Notes: generated from the sequence alone by a model not told the origin. 64,000 bases of DNA from Paraescarpia echinospica (GCA_020002185.1 CM034532.1:30735966-30799965), one strand, 5' to 3'; shown: positions 18,308 through 28,065, counted from the first letter of the stretch. Numbers and translations: made by a program.

Positions 18308-21300
18308 TTAGACGAGTATCGGCGCCGTGGTGACGCCGTCGTCGAGCACGCGGCGTTTAGCGTAGAAGTAGCTCAACGCCGCGCGCTCTTGAACGTACGT
18401 CAACACGGACGAGTCTTTCACCTGGAAACCGCGGTTCCAGCCGACGCCGTTGCGACGGTCGCGCAGTACGGCGAGGAAGGTGTGCTCGTCGATGTCGTTC
18501 TGTCGCTTGCTCAGTCCGTTCGTGCTGTACTTCGGACCGTTGTCGCCGCCGAAGCAGTAGTAGATCTTGCTGCACAGCGCCACGATTCCGTCGCTGCGCC
18601 ACTCTTCTTTGAAGAGACCCGGCGTTCAACGATCGAACAGGCGTCGGCGCGCGCAGCAGGCCGGCACGTCCTCCCACGCTAGTCCGGCGATGCGCCGTCG
18701 TACGTAGGCGTCCACGTGCGCGTCGCAACATTCGGCCGGAAACCAGAGCGATCGATTCCGGAAGTAGTGTTCGTGACGTTCTTCCGACACGAGCGCGTCG
18801 ACGTCACGTCCGGCGAGGGCGATGTACGCCGAGTCCGTGTCGATAGCACAGTACTGGAAGAGCGGACGGGGGATGTAGGCGTCGACGAAATCGAAATAAA
18901 ATTCGAGCATTCTCAATTTTGCGTACTGCAAGACGAAATAGCCGATATGTATCGGCAGGCCGTAGACGACTTTTCGCTTATTCAGCGCCACCTCGTATAT
19001 AGCGTCGTCGACGACGACGTCGAGTTGCCGGAAGCGACGGTTGTTGACGAGCATCGACGCGACGACCGGCGTGGCGTACTTGATTTTCCGGTGCCGATCG
19101 ACGCGCGTAATCGTTTTCCCGTAGGAACTGTTGCTGAGAAGTTTTTAGGTATCGGCGATGATCGATTTGTCGGGATCGATATCGCCCTCGCGTCGCGCCT
19201 TCGAGATCGTGTCGCCGAAGCGGCGAAAGCACGCGATCGGCGCGTACTCCATGATCTGGTAGACGCGCTCGACGACGAGACCGTGCGCCAGATACCAGCG
19301 TAGGAGGGGCGTCGCGAGCACGATCTCGGCGCTGATGTACCTACCGACGAGCGTCCATTTGAGGTCGGGTGAGGAGATCGTGCGACTCGGCGTAGTCGCG
19401 CATGAACGGGCTGAGATCGTCGCGCACGATATCGACGTTCTTGAACACGGGCTGCATTTCGGCGAACTTGTCTCGCAGCTCTTCCGGCACGGCGATATCG
19501 CACTGCACGAGGCCGAACAGAGAGCCGTCGCGCACCGCCTCCAGTATCGTCGAGCGCGTAATGGTGGTCGGTGGTTGCCATCGTGACGCGTCGGGCGGCG
19601 TCGGCGCCGCCGGCGGTCGCACGGCGTGCTACTGGCACTCCCACATTTCGACGACGTCGTCGACGAAACGGCGCAGGTAGGTGGTCACGGCGATCGTCGC
19701 GGCATACAGCGTCGTCATCGGTTGACCTTTGACGGCGTTCGTCGTCACGTGCGCCTGGCACGTCGGGCAGCCATGAAAATAGCAGCCGTGAAATTGATAC
19801 GCCGTTCGCGTGGCGGCACACCAGCCGTCGACTCGGTGCTTTCCGATGAGCTTCTCGCGTCCGTTCAACTGGTGACGTATACGCGCGCCGGTTTGCGTCT
19901 CCACCCACGTCAACCACTCCACGGCCATACGACCGTAGCGGTGCACGCGTTCCGCTCGAGAGGCGTTCTCCGCGCGCCGTCGCGTGTACCAGCAAGTCGG
20001 CATCTCCTGCATTATCGCCCATAGATAGAGGCCGTTTGCGTCAAAGCCGACTATCGAACGACACGGTGCGTCGCCGCCTCGAATCGCCGTCACGTCGGCC
20101 TCGTGGTGGCGCGCGACGATGATCGACGGGTCGACGACGATCTGCGCCTGCAGCAGACGGTGGAGATCTTTGTTCGGCTCGTTGAAAAGCGAGAAATGGA
20201 TCGACGTCGGCAGGTCGTTGAACAGATACAACAACGTCAACCCCAGTACGTTGATGGCGTCCTTGAACATTGTCGATACGTCGGCGCCGATAGAAGGCGA
20301 ACTGGCGATCGACGGCCTCGAGAAACGGCGCCACGTCTCGATTGTTATACCACACCAGAAAATCGCGCATCGACGTCATGCCCTCGTCACGCCACGCCGT
20401 CGCGCAAATCTCGTACGCCTCCGCGGAGATTCCCTCGCGTTTCAGGTGGCTGTAGAAAGCTTCGCGCGACGGTAGGGCGGTTTCGTCCAGACGCGTCAAC
20501 GCGTCGATATGTTCGTACGGAAAGTAGCCCTTCGTTGCCGAGCAACCGTACGCTTTCAGAAAGCGATCGTAGCTAACGCCGGGCGCGAGGTAATTCGTTA
20601 TGTCCAGGAACTTCAACGTCGTCGTCGACAGGCACATGTAATTGTTCTGACGTTTAATGGTAAACGCCGACGACGTGTGCTGCGCGTCGCCGGTTATGAG
20701 TAGGGGGGTCAAGTACTTCTTGACGACATTGAGATCGTACTTACCCGAATTGAATCCCAGTACGGGCATTTGACGAAGGTGCGTCCACAGGCGGTCGGCG
20801 AGAGTGGCGTACGGTGACGCGTCGGCGTCGTCGTCGTCGTCGTTGCACCGTCGCCGCCAGTCTGCGTCGAGCGCCTCGAAGGTCGCGTCGTAGCGGGGAC
20901 GTAGAATCGCGCACGCCGCCGCGCTCACCGCTTCCAGGTCGTCGATGAGGCGACGCGCGATTTCCCTCGAATCGCCGGTCGTGACGTAACACCGCGCCGC
21001 TTCGTGACCGGGCACGTTCGACGCGACGCTTACGCTGAGCAGTTCGTGTCGCGCGATCCACCGGCATTTGTCGGTATCCGTCGGCAGATCGTTATCGGCG
21101 AAATAACATTCGAAATCGAACATCGCGCGGTACGGGTAGTAGCGCAGGTCGACGTCGCCGACGTCGACGCCTTCGTCGTCGAGCCGCTCGAATACGGACG
21201 GCGACGGACGGTAGATACCGCCGGGGAACACGTGACGAACGCCACCTTCGCACGTCGCTTCGTGACGTCGTAAATGGTACGTGTCCCGCCAGAGGGAGTT

Positions 21301-22288
21301 GCCACATTTTCCGCACTTGTACGTTTTGGTGTACGCGCGCGGATCGCTTATGTACGAGAAGTGCGACTCGTACAGGTTGACGTTCAGGGTCGTGGGGTGC
21401 GCTTCGCGCGATCGACGACGGTTCGGCGACGACATTCGTCAATCGATAGACGACGACGTTGATGGCAAAAACCGTCTCCACGCGATCAAGTTCGTTCAGG
21501 CGCACACCGTTCGAGGCCGACGTGCGCGTGCCGCGACAATACTGCGCGTGCAGTCGTTTAGCGACTTTCGTTAAACGGATCGTATCGATTTGACGGATAC
21601 TTTCGCCTCGTCGGTGACCTTGCAGGTGGAGACCGATGCACCGGAAGAGGCATAGATAGTCGTCGTAGGGCGTGCCTCGATGATCTTTCGTCAACGACAC
21701 GATGGCCCTGTTGAGGCGCACGTAGGCGGGAAGCGTCACGCCAACGCAGCCGATAGGATGATTGATGATGGCGTTCACGAAGTAGGTGGCGTTCGTTACG
21801 AGCTCGACGATCCACCCCGAGTCGGGACGCTGCGCGATGGCGTACTGCAGTACGTCGGTCGTGCGCACGGCGTCGAGGAATCGTTCGAACGAACGGCTAT
21901 CGGTAACTAGGGCGGGTGTTTCGAGGAGGCGACCGCAACAGTTACAGGAAGAATGAAAATATCGGTACCGATCCGACACCTTGTGGCGTAATACGAAACC
22001 GTAGCTTACGTTAATTTTAAACGCATTCTTTTGTTCGCGAAACATTTCCCTCAGACGCGGTTCGAGCACCCGCGTACTCGTACAGGCGGTCATACGATAG
22101 TTGTAACGCGACTGCACGGCACCGCGCGCTACCGACGTCTCTATGCTACGCCGGTGTTCGTCCACGACACGCTGTAGATCGTCGGGTGACGGCGCCCTAG
22201 CGGCTGCCGCCTCCACCGATGGTTCATTACTACTACCAGGAGGTGGCGACGTCTGACGGCCACACCGCAGCTTCAGGTGTCGTAGCAT
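18308..22288 (-). pseudogene. polB: Protein-primed DNA polymerase B, broken
   Basis: About 1,327 codons are spread over three frames. From the N-terminus: a Polinton-specific domain with DYLCLFRCIGLHL (near 21650); the exonuclease motif FDFECYF (near 21110); polymerase motif A region GFDANGLYLWAI (near 20030); FHGCYFHGC (near 19780); the motif B segment NSSYGKT (near 19115); motif C IDTDSAY (near 18845); and a tail with KYSTNGLSKRQN (near 18515). Breaks: frame changes near 21400-21432, near 20265 and near 19365-19385; in-frame stops at 19629-19631, 19145-19147 and 18626-18628. All three frame changes shift the same way (+1 in reading direction). It would replicate the element from a terminal protein. 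This copy cannot make a full-length enzyme without several bypasses. Confidence 0.93.
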
Positions 22289-22431
22289 AGCGGCACGCGT
22301 AGTGTACGTCGTACATTTTGAACGTTTTATTCAGTAGCTTACAACATTCAAACACAGCGTTGAAGCCTTTGTTTCAATAGCAAGCAAATATTAGCAAAAC
22401 AAGCAGTGTTCTTTATTCTATTGTTCGTTCT
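22289..22431 (-). terminator. AT-rich spacer with poly(A) signal
   Basis: On minus, aataaa (tttatt at 22412-22417) lies about 15 bp past the stop of the 221-aa ORF. The remaining 120 bp precede the PolB start, without a recognisable TATA box. Confidence 0.5.
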
Positions 22432-23109
22432 TCATTCCAGTCCGCTCCGGCGCTGCACGTACGTGTGCACGGCCGACTCCAGCTGCACACGGTTCATGTA
22501 ATCGCGCCAGTTCGTTCCTAACAAGCAGTCCGACACAAACTGCACCAAATACAACTCTCCCGCACGACCCGTTTGCGGCTGCTGACCACCGGAAGTTGAC
22601 ACCGTAGTTTCGTGTAGAATTTGCACGAGTCGCGTGAAACAGCGGAGAAGCGATCGACGCAGGAACGTTTCCATGACGCTGTTGAAATATCGCGTTACGA
22701 TACAGCCCGTGTTGTCGAAACGTTGCATGTATACACGGTTTGGCCGTCCCGCACGATAGCCGGGCATGTTTACATATGGGCAGCCTTCATTCGGCTCACA
22801 TACCCCGCAATGATACCGCGCCCTCTCCAGAATCATTTCGCCGAGGGTCTCGGCGACGAGGTCCATTGCCAGCCGTTCATAACGGCAGACCAACTGGGCC
22901 CTGCTCGGCACGACGATTTGACGTTGGGACGCTACCTCCTCCGATATGCTCCAGCACGGAGCGCACGTCGGTCCCATCGTCCCCAGCGGCGTGTACACGC
23001 TTTCGTTATACGTCGGTGGAGCAGGACGCATTCGGGTCGCAGTCGATCCGCCCAGCGCCTCTTCGATGATCGCGTCCAATACGTGGGCGTCACGCACTCC
23101 GCTTCCACC
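22432..23109 (-). CDS. Conserved-looking ORF D (Cys-containing), starts at a TGTAG|G site
   Basis: The open frame of 225 codons begins directly after tgctttgtgctgtag and has no ATG for the first 26 codons. Visible features are MGPTCAPCW, ERARYHCGVCEPNEGCPYVN (two CxxC-like pairs, possibly a zinc site), a helical stretch YFNSVMETFLRRSLLRCF, and NWRDYMNR near the end. No family is recognised. The in-frame TAG of the acceptor-like site immediately precedes it, so it needs an upstream exon for its start codon or uses GTG at 23097. Copies 2 and 3 (28066, 33704) differ at two residues (Tyr to Asp and His to Asn). Confidence 0.55.
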   Translation of the reverse strand, partial: GGSGVRDAHVLDAIIEEALGGSTATRMRPAPPTYNESVYTPLGTMGPTCAPCWSISEEVASQRQIVVPSRAQLVCRYERLAMDLVAETLGEMILERARYHCGVCEPNEGCPYVNMPGYRAGRPNRVYMQRFDNTGCIVTRYFNSVMETFLRRSLLRCFTRLVQILHETTVSTSGGQQPQTGRAGELYLVQFVSDCLLGTNWRDYMNRVQLESAVHTYVQRRSGLE

Positions 23110-23127
23110 CTACAGCACAAAGCAGTT

Positions 23128-23208
23128 CTACTCTTTACGAATCACCGTCAGGAACGCGTGTAGGAAGTCGCACATACACTCACGCCTGATATGTTGCATC
23201 AGCGCCTC
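23128..23208 (-). CDS. Mini-ORF C (26 codons) starting at a TGTAG|G site
   Basis: It opens in phase 0 directly after ataataatgtgtttgtag with EALMQHIRRECMCDFLHAF and ends at a TAG 16 bp before the next acceptor-like site. A strong donor-like gtgagt lies inside (ggc|gtgagtg). It may be an exon of a larger gene and not an independent protein. Confidence 0.4.
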   Translation of the reverse strand, partial: EALMQHIRRECMCDFLHAFLTVIRKE

Positions 23209-23231
23209 CTACAAACACATTATTATTATGA

Positions 23232-23384
23232 TTAGTCCGCCTCCTTCTTGATCTCTTCCTCCTTCTTTATCGACCCCTTCACTTCGCGTTCCAACAACGT
23301 TCTTACGAACGTGGCAACCTCGTCGTACTGAGCACGGATCCTTTCGTTGTTTGCAAGCATATTTTCCAGTACGCGGCGCACTTC
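23232..23384 (-). CDS. Mini-ORF B (50 codons, coiled-coil-like) starting at a TGTAG|G site
   Basis: It opens in phase 0 directly after gtgcttatatgctgtag with EVRRVLENMLANNERIRAQY. Heptad-like helix continues to a charged end (KKEEEIKKEAD), then TAA. A donor-like ttc|gtaaga occurs at phase 0 inside. It is charged, helical and lacks Cys. Family unknown. Confidence 0.45.
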   Translation of the reverse strand, partial: EVRRVLENMLANNERIRAQYDEVATFVRTLLEREVKGSIKKEEEIKKEAD

Positions 23385-23410
23385 CTACAGCATATAAGCA
23401 CAACTGTAAG

Positions 23411-23590
23411 TTACGGAATACTACAAAATAAGTTTGCTTCGTAAGTTAACCAAAACGCCCTTATGTATTCTTCGGCCGTCTCGGCTAATAGTCGAAAGGC
23501 CTCCTCGGTTATTTCACGACTACGACGCTCTCTCTTTCGTTGTTGCACGTTCGCGTGTGTCAACAAATCTACCAGTATCGGCCATCCTTC
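23411..23590 (-). CDS. Mini-ORF A (59 codons, helical) starting at a TGTAG|G site
   Basis: It opens in phase 0 directly after ttgtgttgtgttgtttgtag with EGWPILVDLLTHANVQQRKR. A basic helix follows (ERRSREITEEAFRLLAETAE) before TAA. It lies 27 bp downstream of the RPA-like stop and 24 bp upstream of the next acceptor-like site. No ATG is in frame. Together with ORF B it could form one small coiled-coil protein if spliced. Confidence 0.45.
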   Translation of the reverse strand, partial: EGWPILVDLLTHANVQQRKRERRSREITEEAFRLLAETAEEYIRAFWLTYEANLFCSIP

Positions 23591-23617
23591 CTACAAACAA
23601 CACAACACAACAACACA

Positions 23618-24365
23618 TTATTCGTCATCGTCGTCGAATCTCTTCAGTGTGCGCACGGTATACGAGGGCTCCCCGTTCCAAGTCGTCTTACGCACACTGA
23701 TCTCCACTTTCGTGCCGGTTAACTCAAGCACAGTATCGCGGAGTTCCTCCTCGTTCAACTCCACCAAGTACTCGGCCGTGTACTCGACGAGATTAGACAT
23801 TTGGCTGTCAAACAACGTAAGCCAAAGCTCGTCTTCCTCCTCCTCGCCGTCCTTCACCATCACACGCAACGCGAAGTAATATTTCGGCACCGTCACTCCA
23901 CGGTGCGTTCGGCATATCAGTTCCCCACCTTTGTTTTTCTGCAATTTCCGGCGACAACGGGAACATCCCAAATAGGCGCCAACCTCTTTGTACGACACAG
24001 CGTCGATCATAACGGGCAACGAAAGTTTATACACACCGTTGACAGCACACTTCAGGTGCCTCAGACTCATCAATGTGGCGCGCGTCGACGCCGACGATTC
24101 GTTCCACTGAGGCGCTCCGCGTCAGGGGTGGGTGTCCCTCAGTCGTCTCGACGGTGCCCAAGGACGCCTCTTCAGCTCTTCGCTTTCGCCCGACAGTAGC
24201 AGTCAACGGTGGCGCAATGAGCACCACGGGCCGCTTAACAGGTGTCGCCCCCGTTGACACGGTTGCAACCACCGGCGAAGGTTGCTGCTGCTGTTAACCG
24301 CTGGCCGCCTTCAGTGACTGCTTGCGCGGTGCGTTCGTCTTTTTTGGTGGATTTTCATCTGCCAT
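23618..24365 (-). pseudogene. RPA-like ssDNA-binding protein, split by a stop and a frame change
   Basis: The C-terminal 150 codons (ATG at 24070) resemble the zinc-containing OB fold of replication protein A: YKLSLPVMI strand, CSRC (36-39) and CRTH (53-56) metal site, YYFALRVMV, LWLTLFDSQMSNLV, and an acidic DDDDE end. An N-terminal low-complexity part (start MADENPPKKTN at 24365, then PVKRPVVLI and VGRKRRAEEAS) lies in another frame and is interrupted by a TAA at 24294-24296. A frame change is needed around 24030-24110. The 150-codon part could still be made alone. As the first minus-strand gene of the replication block it plausibly served PolB. All three copies share the same breaks. Confidence 0.6.
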
Positions 24366-24480
24366 GTTTTCGCGGAAGAACGTCTGCTGCTTGCTGCTGC
24401 TGCTGCTGTAGAAAGAATACACGTTAGAACTTCGACGACATACAACATAGCATTTTCTCAACCGTTTTATGCTTTTCCAA

Positions 24481-25330
24481 ATAACGAGCATGCGCACTTA
24501 ACAGTATACAGTTATCTTACAAATCTCGCGCATGCGTACTTAACGCAAACGACGTCGATACCGAGGAATTTGTTTTAGGAAAAAAGTTAGCGGTCAAGTC
24601 AGTACATCCATCGTCAAATGTGCCTTTTACACCGAATTTCTCTAATATTATTACACCACTCGATTCCAGAGCCCAAACTCATCGTGTACAACCGTTACTT
24701 TCATGCTTTTAACTGATCGTTTATTGTTTTTTGAAATGTCATTGTCTACAACATAACGCGCATGCGCACTTCACACTAATACCGTTATCTTACTCAATTA
24801 TCAGCATGCATACTTCATACATCCCAGGCATTTTGTTTTCGGAAAAAAGTTTCCGGTCACGTCAGTACATTCACCGTTAAATTTCTCTTTACATCGAATT
24901 ACTCTAATATCACTGCACCTCACGTTTCCTGACTCCACACCGAACCTATACAACGTTTATTTTCATGCTTTTAACGTTTCGTTTATTGTTTTTAAAAATC
25001 CATTGTTCTCCGTTCACATTCCAATCGCGATAAGTCACGCGCAACAGATGTCACATTTACGTGCATGTGCACTTAACGCATTCTGCCTAGTCTACCGAGG
25101 AATTTGTTTTAGGAAAAAAAGTTAGCGTTCACGTCAGTACATCCATCGTCAAATGTGACTTTTACAACAAATTTCTCTAATATCACTGCACCTCATGTTT
25201 CCTGACCCCACAGCGATCGTATACAACGTTTAATTTCATGCTTTTAACGTTTCGATTATTGTTTGTAAAAATCCTTTGTTCTCCGTTCACATTCCGATCA
25301 CGATAAGCCGTAGTGTCATGCGCCACCGCT
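24481..25330. promoter_or_regulatory. Three diverged ~280-bp repeats with GCGCATGCGC palindromes, between divergent genes
   Basis: Repeats at about 24481-24753, 24754-25037 and 25038-25330 each carry a catgcgcact-like head, then ttgttttaggaaaaaagtta, a cgtcagtacatc block, ttctctaatat, and a tcatgcttttaac tail. The head of repeat 2 holds a perfect GCGCATGCGC palindrome (24758-24767), the consensus core of NRF-1 sites in animals. Partial versions lie at 24487 and 24522. The region separates the minus-strand replication genes from the plus-strand GLW gene, so it is a good candidate for a shared promoter or replication region. Confidence 0.5.
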
Positions 25331-25412
25331 GTTTGACGGTGAACGCGTTGCATACACACGTATGCACTCACGCGCAATCGACGCTACATTTCTTCGTTCC
25401 CTACTTCCAACC

Positions 25413-26268
25413 ATGGACACACCAACAACAACGTTGCCACATACACAACGGCAAGTCTGCTTTTACGCAGCATGCATGCATGGTTCTCATTTTAGTTTAC
25501 TATTTAAACAGTTGTTGTAAGTACGCGTGCATGCATGCATGTGTACGTGCATGTCTCATTTTATTTTACCATTTATATAGTTGTAAGTACGCATGCATGC
25601 ATGCATGCATGTGTACGTGCATGCATGCATGTCTCATTTTATTTTTTACTATTTAACCAGTTGTTGTAAGTACGCATGCATGCATGTCTCATTTTATTTT
25701 ACCGTTTAAATAGTTGTAAGTACGCATGCATGCATGTCTCATTTTATTTCACCATTTAAACAATTGTAAGTACGCATGCATGCATGCATGCCTCATTTTA
25801 TTTTACCGTTTAAACAATTGTAAGTACACATGCATGTCTTATTTTATTTTACCGTTTAAACAATTGTAAGTACGCATGCATAGTTCTCATTTTATTTTAT
25901 CATTTAAACAGTTGTAAGTCTGCATGCATAGTTCTCATTTTATTTTACCGTATTGTAAGTACGCATGCATGATCCAACTGCCTACAACCACCACATCATC
26001 ATCTCAACCGACATGCACGGTCGCTCCTTCCAATCACGCAATCACGCCTCCTACGAATCATCCCATCACGCCGACACCTAGCAGTCACCACGACTCTGAT
26101 GATGACGACACGCCCGACCTCGCAAGAGTGTTCCTGGTAAAACAGCCCAATGGACTGTGGAAAACACAAATTCCACCCACTGAATTTTACCAACGAGATG
26201 GTTTCAACTCCCCCGATACCAGGAGACCCGTTGGTCGCGGACGAATGCTCCTATACTTCACGCAATAA
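25413..26268 (+). CDS. GLW-motif gene, intron-containing, copy 1 (acceptor lost)
   Basis: The exon 1 candidate is 25413-25450 (ATG GAC ACA, Thr/Pro-rich), ending at a GC-type donor (caacg|gcaagt). The exon 2 candidate is from about 26007 to the TAA at 26266-26268: a Pro/Thr/Ser/His-rich part, acidic DSDDDDTPD, and a C-terminal block NGLWKTQIPPTEFYQRDGFN. The second Polinton at 63072-63917 encodes the same organisation with clean GT-AG sites, which supports this model. Here the base pair before exon 2 is ca and not ag, so correct splicing is uncertain. The stop overlaps an AATAAA. Function unknown. Confidence 0.5.
25449..25972 (+). repeat. Array of splice-site-like minisatellite units within the intron
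   Basis: About nine units of 40-75 bp each begin with a strong 5' splice-site match (gtaagtacgc), pass a catgcatgcatg stretch, then a pyrimidine-rich tctcattttattttacc, and end ttaaacag or ttaaacaa before tt and the next gtaagt. Read as RNA they are back-to-back miniature introns separated by 2-6 nt. Copies 2 and 3 of the array vary in catg number. Confidence 0.85.
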
Positions 26269-26483
26269 ATATTTCAGTCACTACTCACGTTTTCACGCGT
26301 CTGTATCCACTACATAAACACCCTACTACGAACAGTATCACCAACTGAACGTTAGTGTATTTATGCATTTGGTTTTCATTGTAATCCCACGACTAGATGT
26401 ATTTAAACGCACAACGCATTAGTTTCGTTTTAATCTTTCCACCAGAACGTTCACCGTTAGCCAGCTATGCTGTCATGCAGGGG

Positions 26484-26577
26484 TCATAGCCCACTGCAGC
26501 AGCAACAGCTCTTATCGCTGCTGTCAACATAGGGTACAGTGGGCCATTCACATAGGGCTGACGGGGGAAATCTGCAC
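26484..26577. ncRNA. Subterminal hairpin region, copy 1
   Basis: On plus, cccactg (26490) pairs with cagtggg (26537), and inside it agcagc pairs with gctgct around the loop cttat. The minus-strand version of the same structure, with altered but still pairing bases, lies in the second Polinton near 62790-62835. It may be a packaging or replication signal or a structured RNA; which one is not shown. Confidence 0.4.
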
Positions 26578-26879
26578 ACAGTGGTTTTATCGTGGTTATA
26601 TATTCGCGCGATAAACGCATTATTGCTTACGTCAGCACGCTCTAGGTACGACGTTGATCACTAGGGGACGAACTAAAAGGGTCTCTGCACACACCGCTAG
26701 GTGGTATCTCGGGGTAATCAATCACGTTTTTTATAAGTAGGTGTCCAATTAGTATAAAATGACAAGGGTCATCAATCACGTTTTTTATAAGTAGGTTCCC
26801 GAAACTAATTAGTGTCAAAAAAAGCCTTTGATCTTTTTTATAAGTAGGTTCCCGAAAACGTTTAGTGGTCATTAAATTC
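26578..26879. repeat. Internal TIR copy 1 (47 bp short of the terminus)
   Basis: It is the same as the right TIR from the acagtgg inner edge to tcattaaattc, then fused to PolB sequence. It lacks the outermost 47 bp including the AGTAGTATAG end, so it is unlikely to serve as an integrase substrate. Confidence 0.9.
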
Positions 26880-27922
26880 CTTCGCACGTCGCTTCGTGAC
26901 GTCGTAAATGGTACGTGTCCCGCCAGAGGGAGTTGCCACATTTTCCGCACTTGTACGTTTTGGTGTACGCGCGCGGATCGCTTATGTACGAGAAGTGCGA
27001 CTCGTACAGGTTGACGTTCAGGGTCGTGGGGTGCGCTTCGCGCGATCGACGACGGTTCGGCGACGACATTCGTCAGTCGATAGACGACGACGTTGATGGC
27101 AAAAACCGTCTCCACGCGATCAAGTTCGTTCAGGCGCACACCGTTCGAGGCCGACGTGCGCGTGCCGCGACAATACTGCGCGTGCAGTCGTTTAGCGACT
27201 TTCGTTAAACGGATCATATCGATTTGACGGATACTTTCGCCTCGTCGGTGACCTTGCAGGTGGAGACCGATGCACCGGAAGAGGCATAGATAGTCGTCGT
27301 AGGGCGTGCCTCGATGATCTTTCGTCAACGACACGATGGCCCTGTTGAGGCGCACGTAGGCGGGAAGCGTCACGCCAACGCAGCCGATAGGATGATTGAT
27401 GATGGCGTTCACGAAGTAGGTGGCGTTCGTTACGAGCTCGACGATCCACCCCGAGTCGGGACGCTGCGCGATGGCGTACTGCAGTACGTCGGTCGTGCGC
27501 ACGGCGTCGAGGAATCGTTCGAACGAACGGCTATCGGTAACTAGGGCGGGTGTTTCGAGGAGGCGACCGCAACAGTTACAGGAAGAAAGAAAATATCGGT
27601 ACCGATCCGACACCTTGTGGCGTAATACGAAACCGTAGCTTACGTTAATTTTAAACGCATTCTTTTGTTCGCGAAACATTTCCCTCAGACGCGGTTCGAG
27701 CACCCGCGTACTCGTACAGGCGGTCATACGATAGTTGTAACGCGACTGCACGGCACCGCGCGCTACCGACGTCTCTATGCTACGCCGGTGTTCGTCCACG
27801 ACACGCTGTAGATCGTCGGGTGACGGCGCCCTAGCGGCTGCCGCCTCCACCGATGGTTCATTACTACTACCAGGAGGTGGCGACGTCTGACGGCCACACC
27901 GCAGCTTCAGGTGTCGTAGCAT
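26880..27922 (-). pseudogene. polB: N-terminal PolB fragment, copy 2
   Basis: It holds only the N-terminal third of PolB (through the zinc-like RHEATCEG segment in the second frame), with the same frame change near 27030-27066. The main frame runs on across the joint into the internal TIR and stops at 26642, giving a 426-codon chimeric ORF. No polymerase or exonuclease motif is present. Confidence 0.9.
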
Positions 27923-28065
27923 AGCGGCACGCGTAGTGTACGTCGTACATTTTGAACGTTTTATTCAGTAGCTTACAACATTCAAACACAGCGTTGAAGC
28001 CTTTGTTTCAATAGCAAGCAAATATTAGCAAAACAAGCAGTGTTCTTTATTCTATTGTTCGTTCT

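Larger units (their letters stand above)
21246..26879. repeat. Tandem unit, copy 1 (5,634 bp)
   Basis: The unit starts inside PolB (cttcgcacgtcgc) and ends inside the right TIR (tcattaaattc), 47 bp short of the true terminus. It is joined directly to the next copy. Each unit holds N-terminal PolB, the four ATG-less ORFs, the RPA-like gene, the promoter repeats, the GLW gene and a TIR. The joint shares a single base (c) with both parents. Confidence 0.95.

Noticed and set aside
18982..20022. 346-codon minus ORF as a separate gene
   Set aside because: It is the wrong frame across PolB; conserved PolB motifs lie in the other two frames over the same span and the product is Arg/Ser-rich as expected of a shadow.
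25500..25970. CRISPR-like regular array
   Set aside because: Eukaryotic context, variable unit length, no distinct spacers; the units are near-identical throughout and resemble introns.
26642..27922. 426-codon ORFs of copies 2 and 3 as a new fusion gene
   Set aside because: The frame has already left the PolB reading before the joint, and the tail is translated TIR; no evidence for function, so kept as pseudogene fragments.
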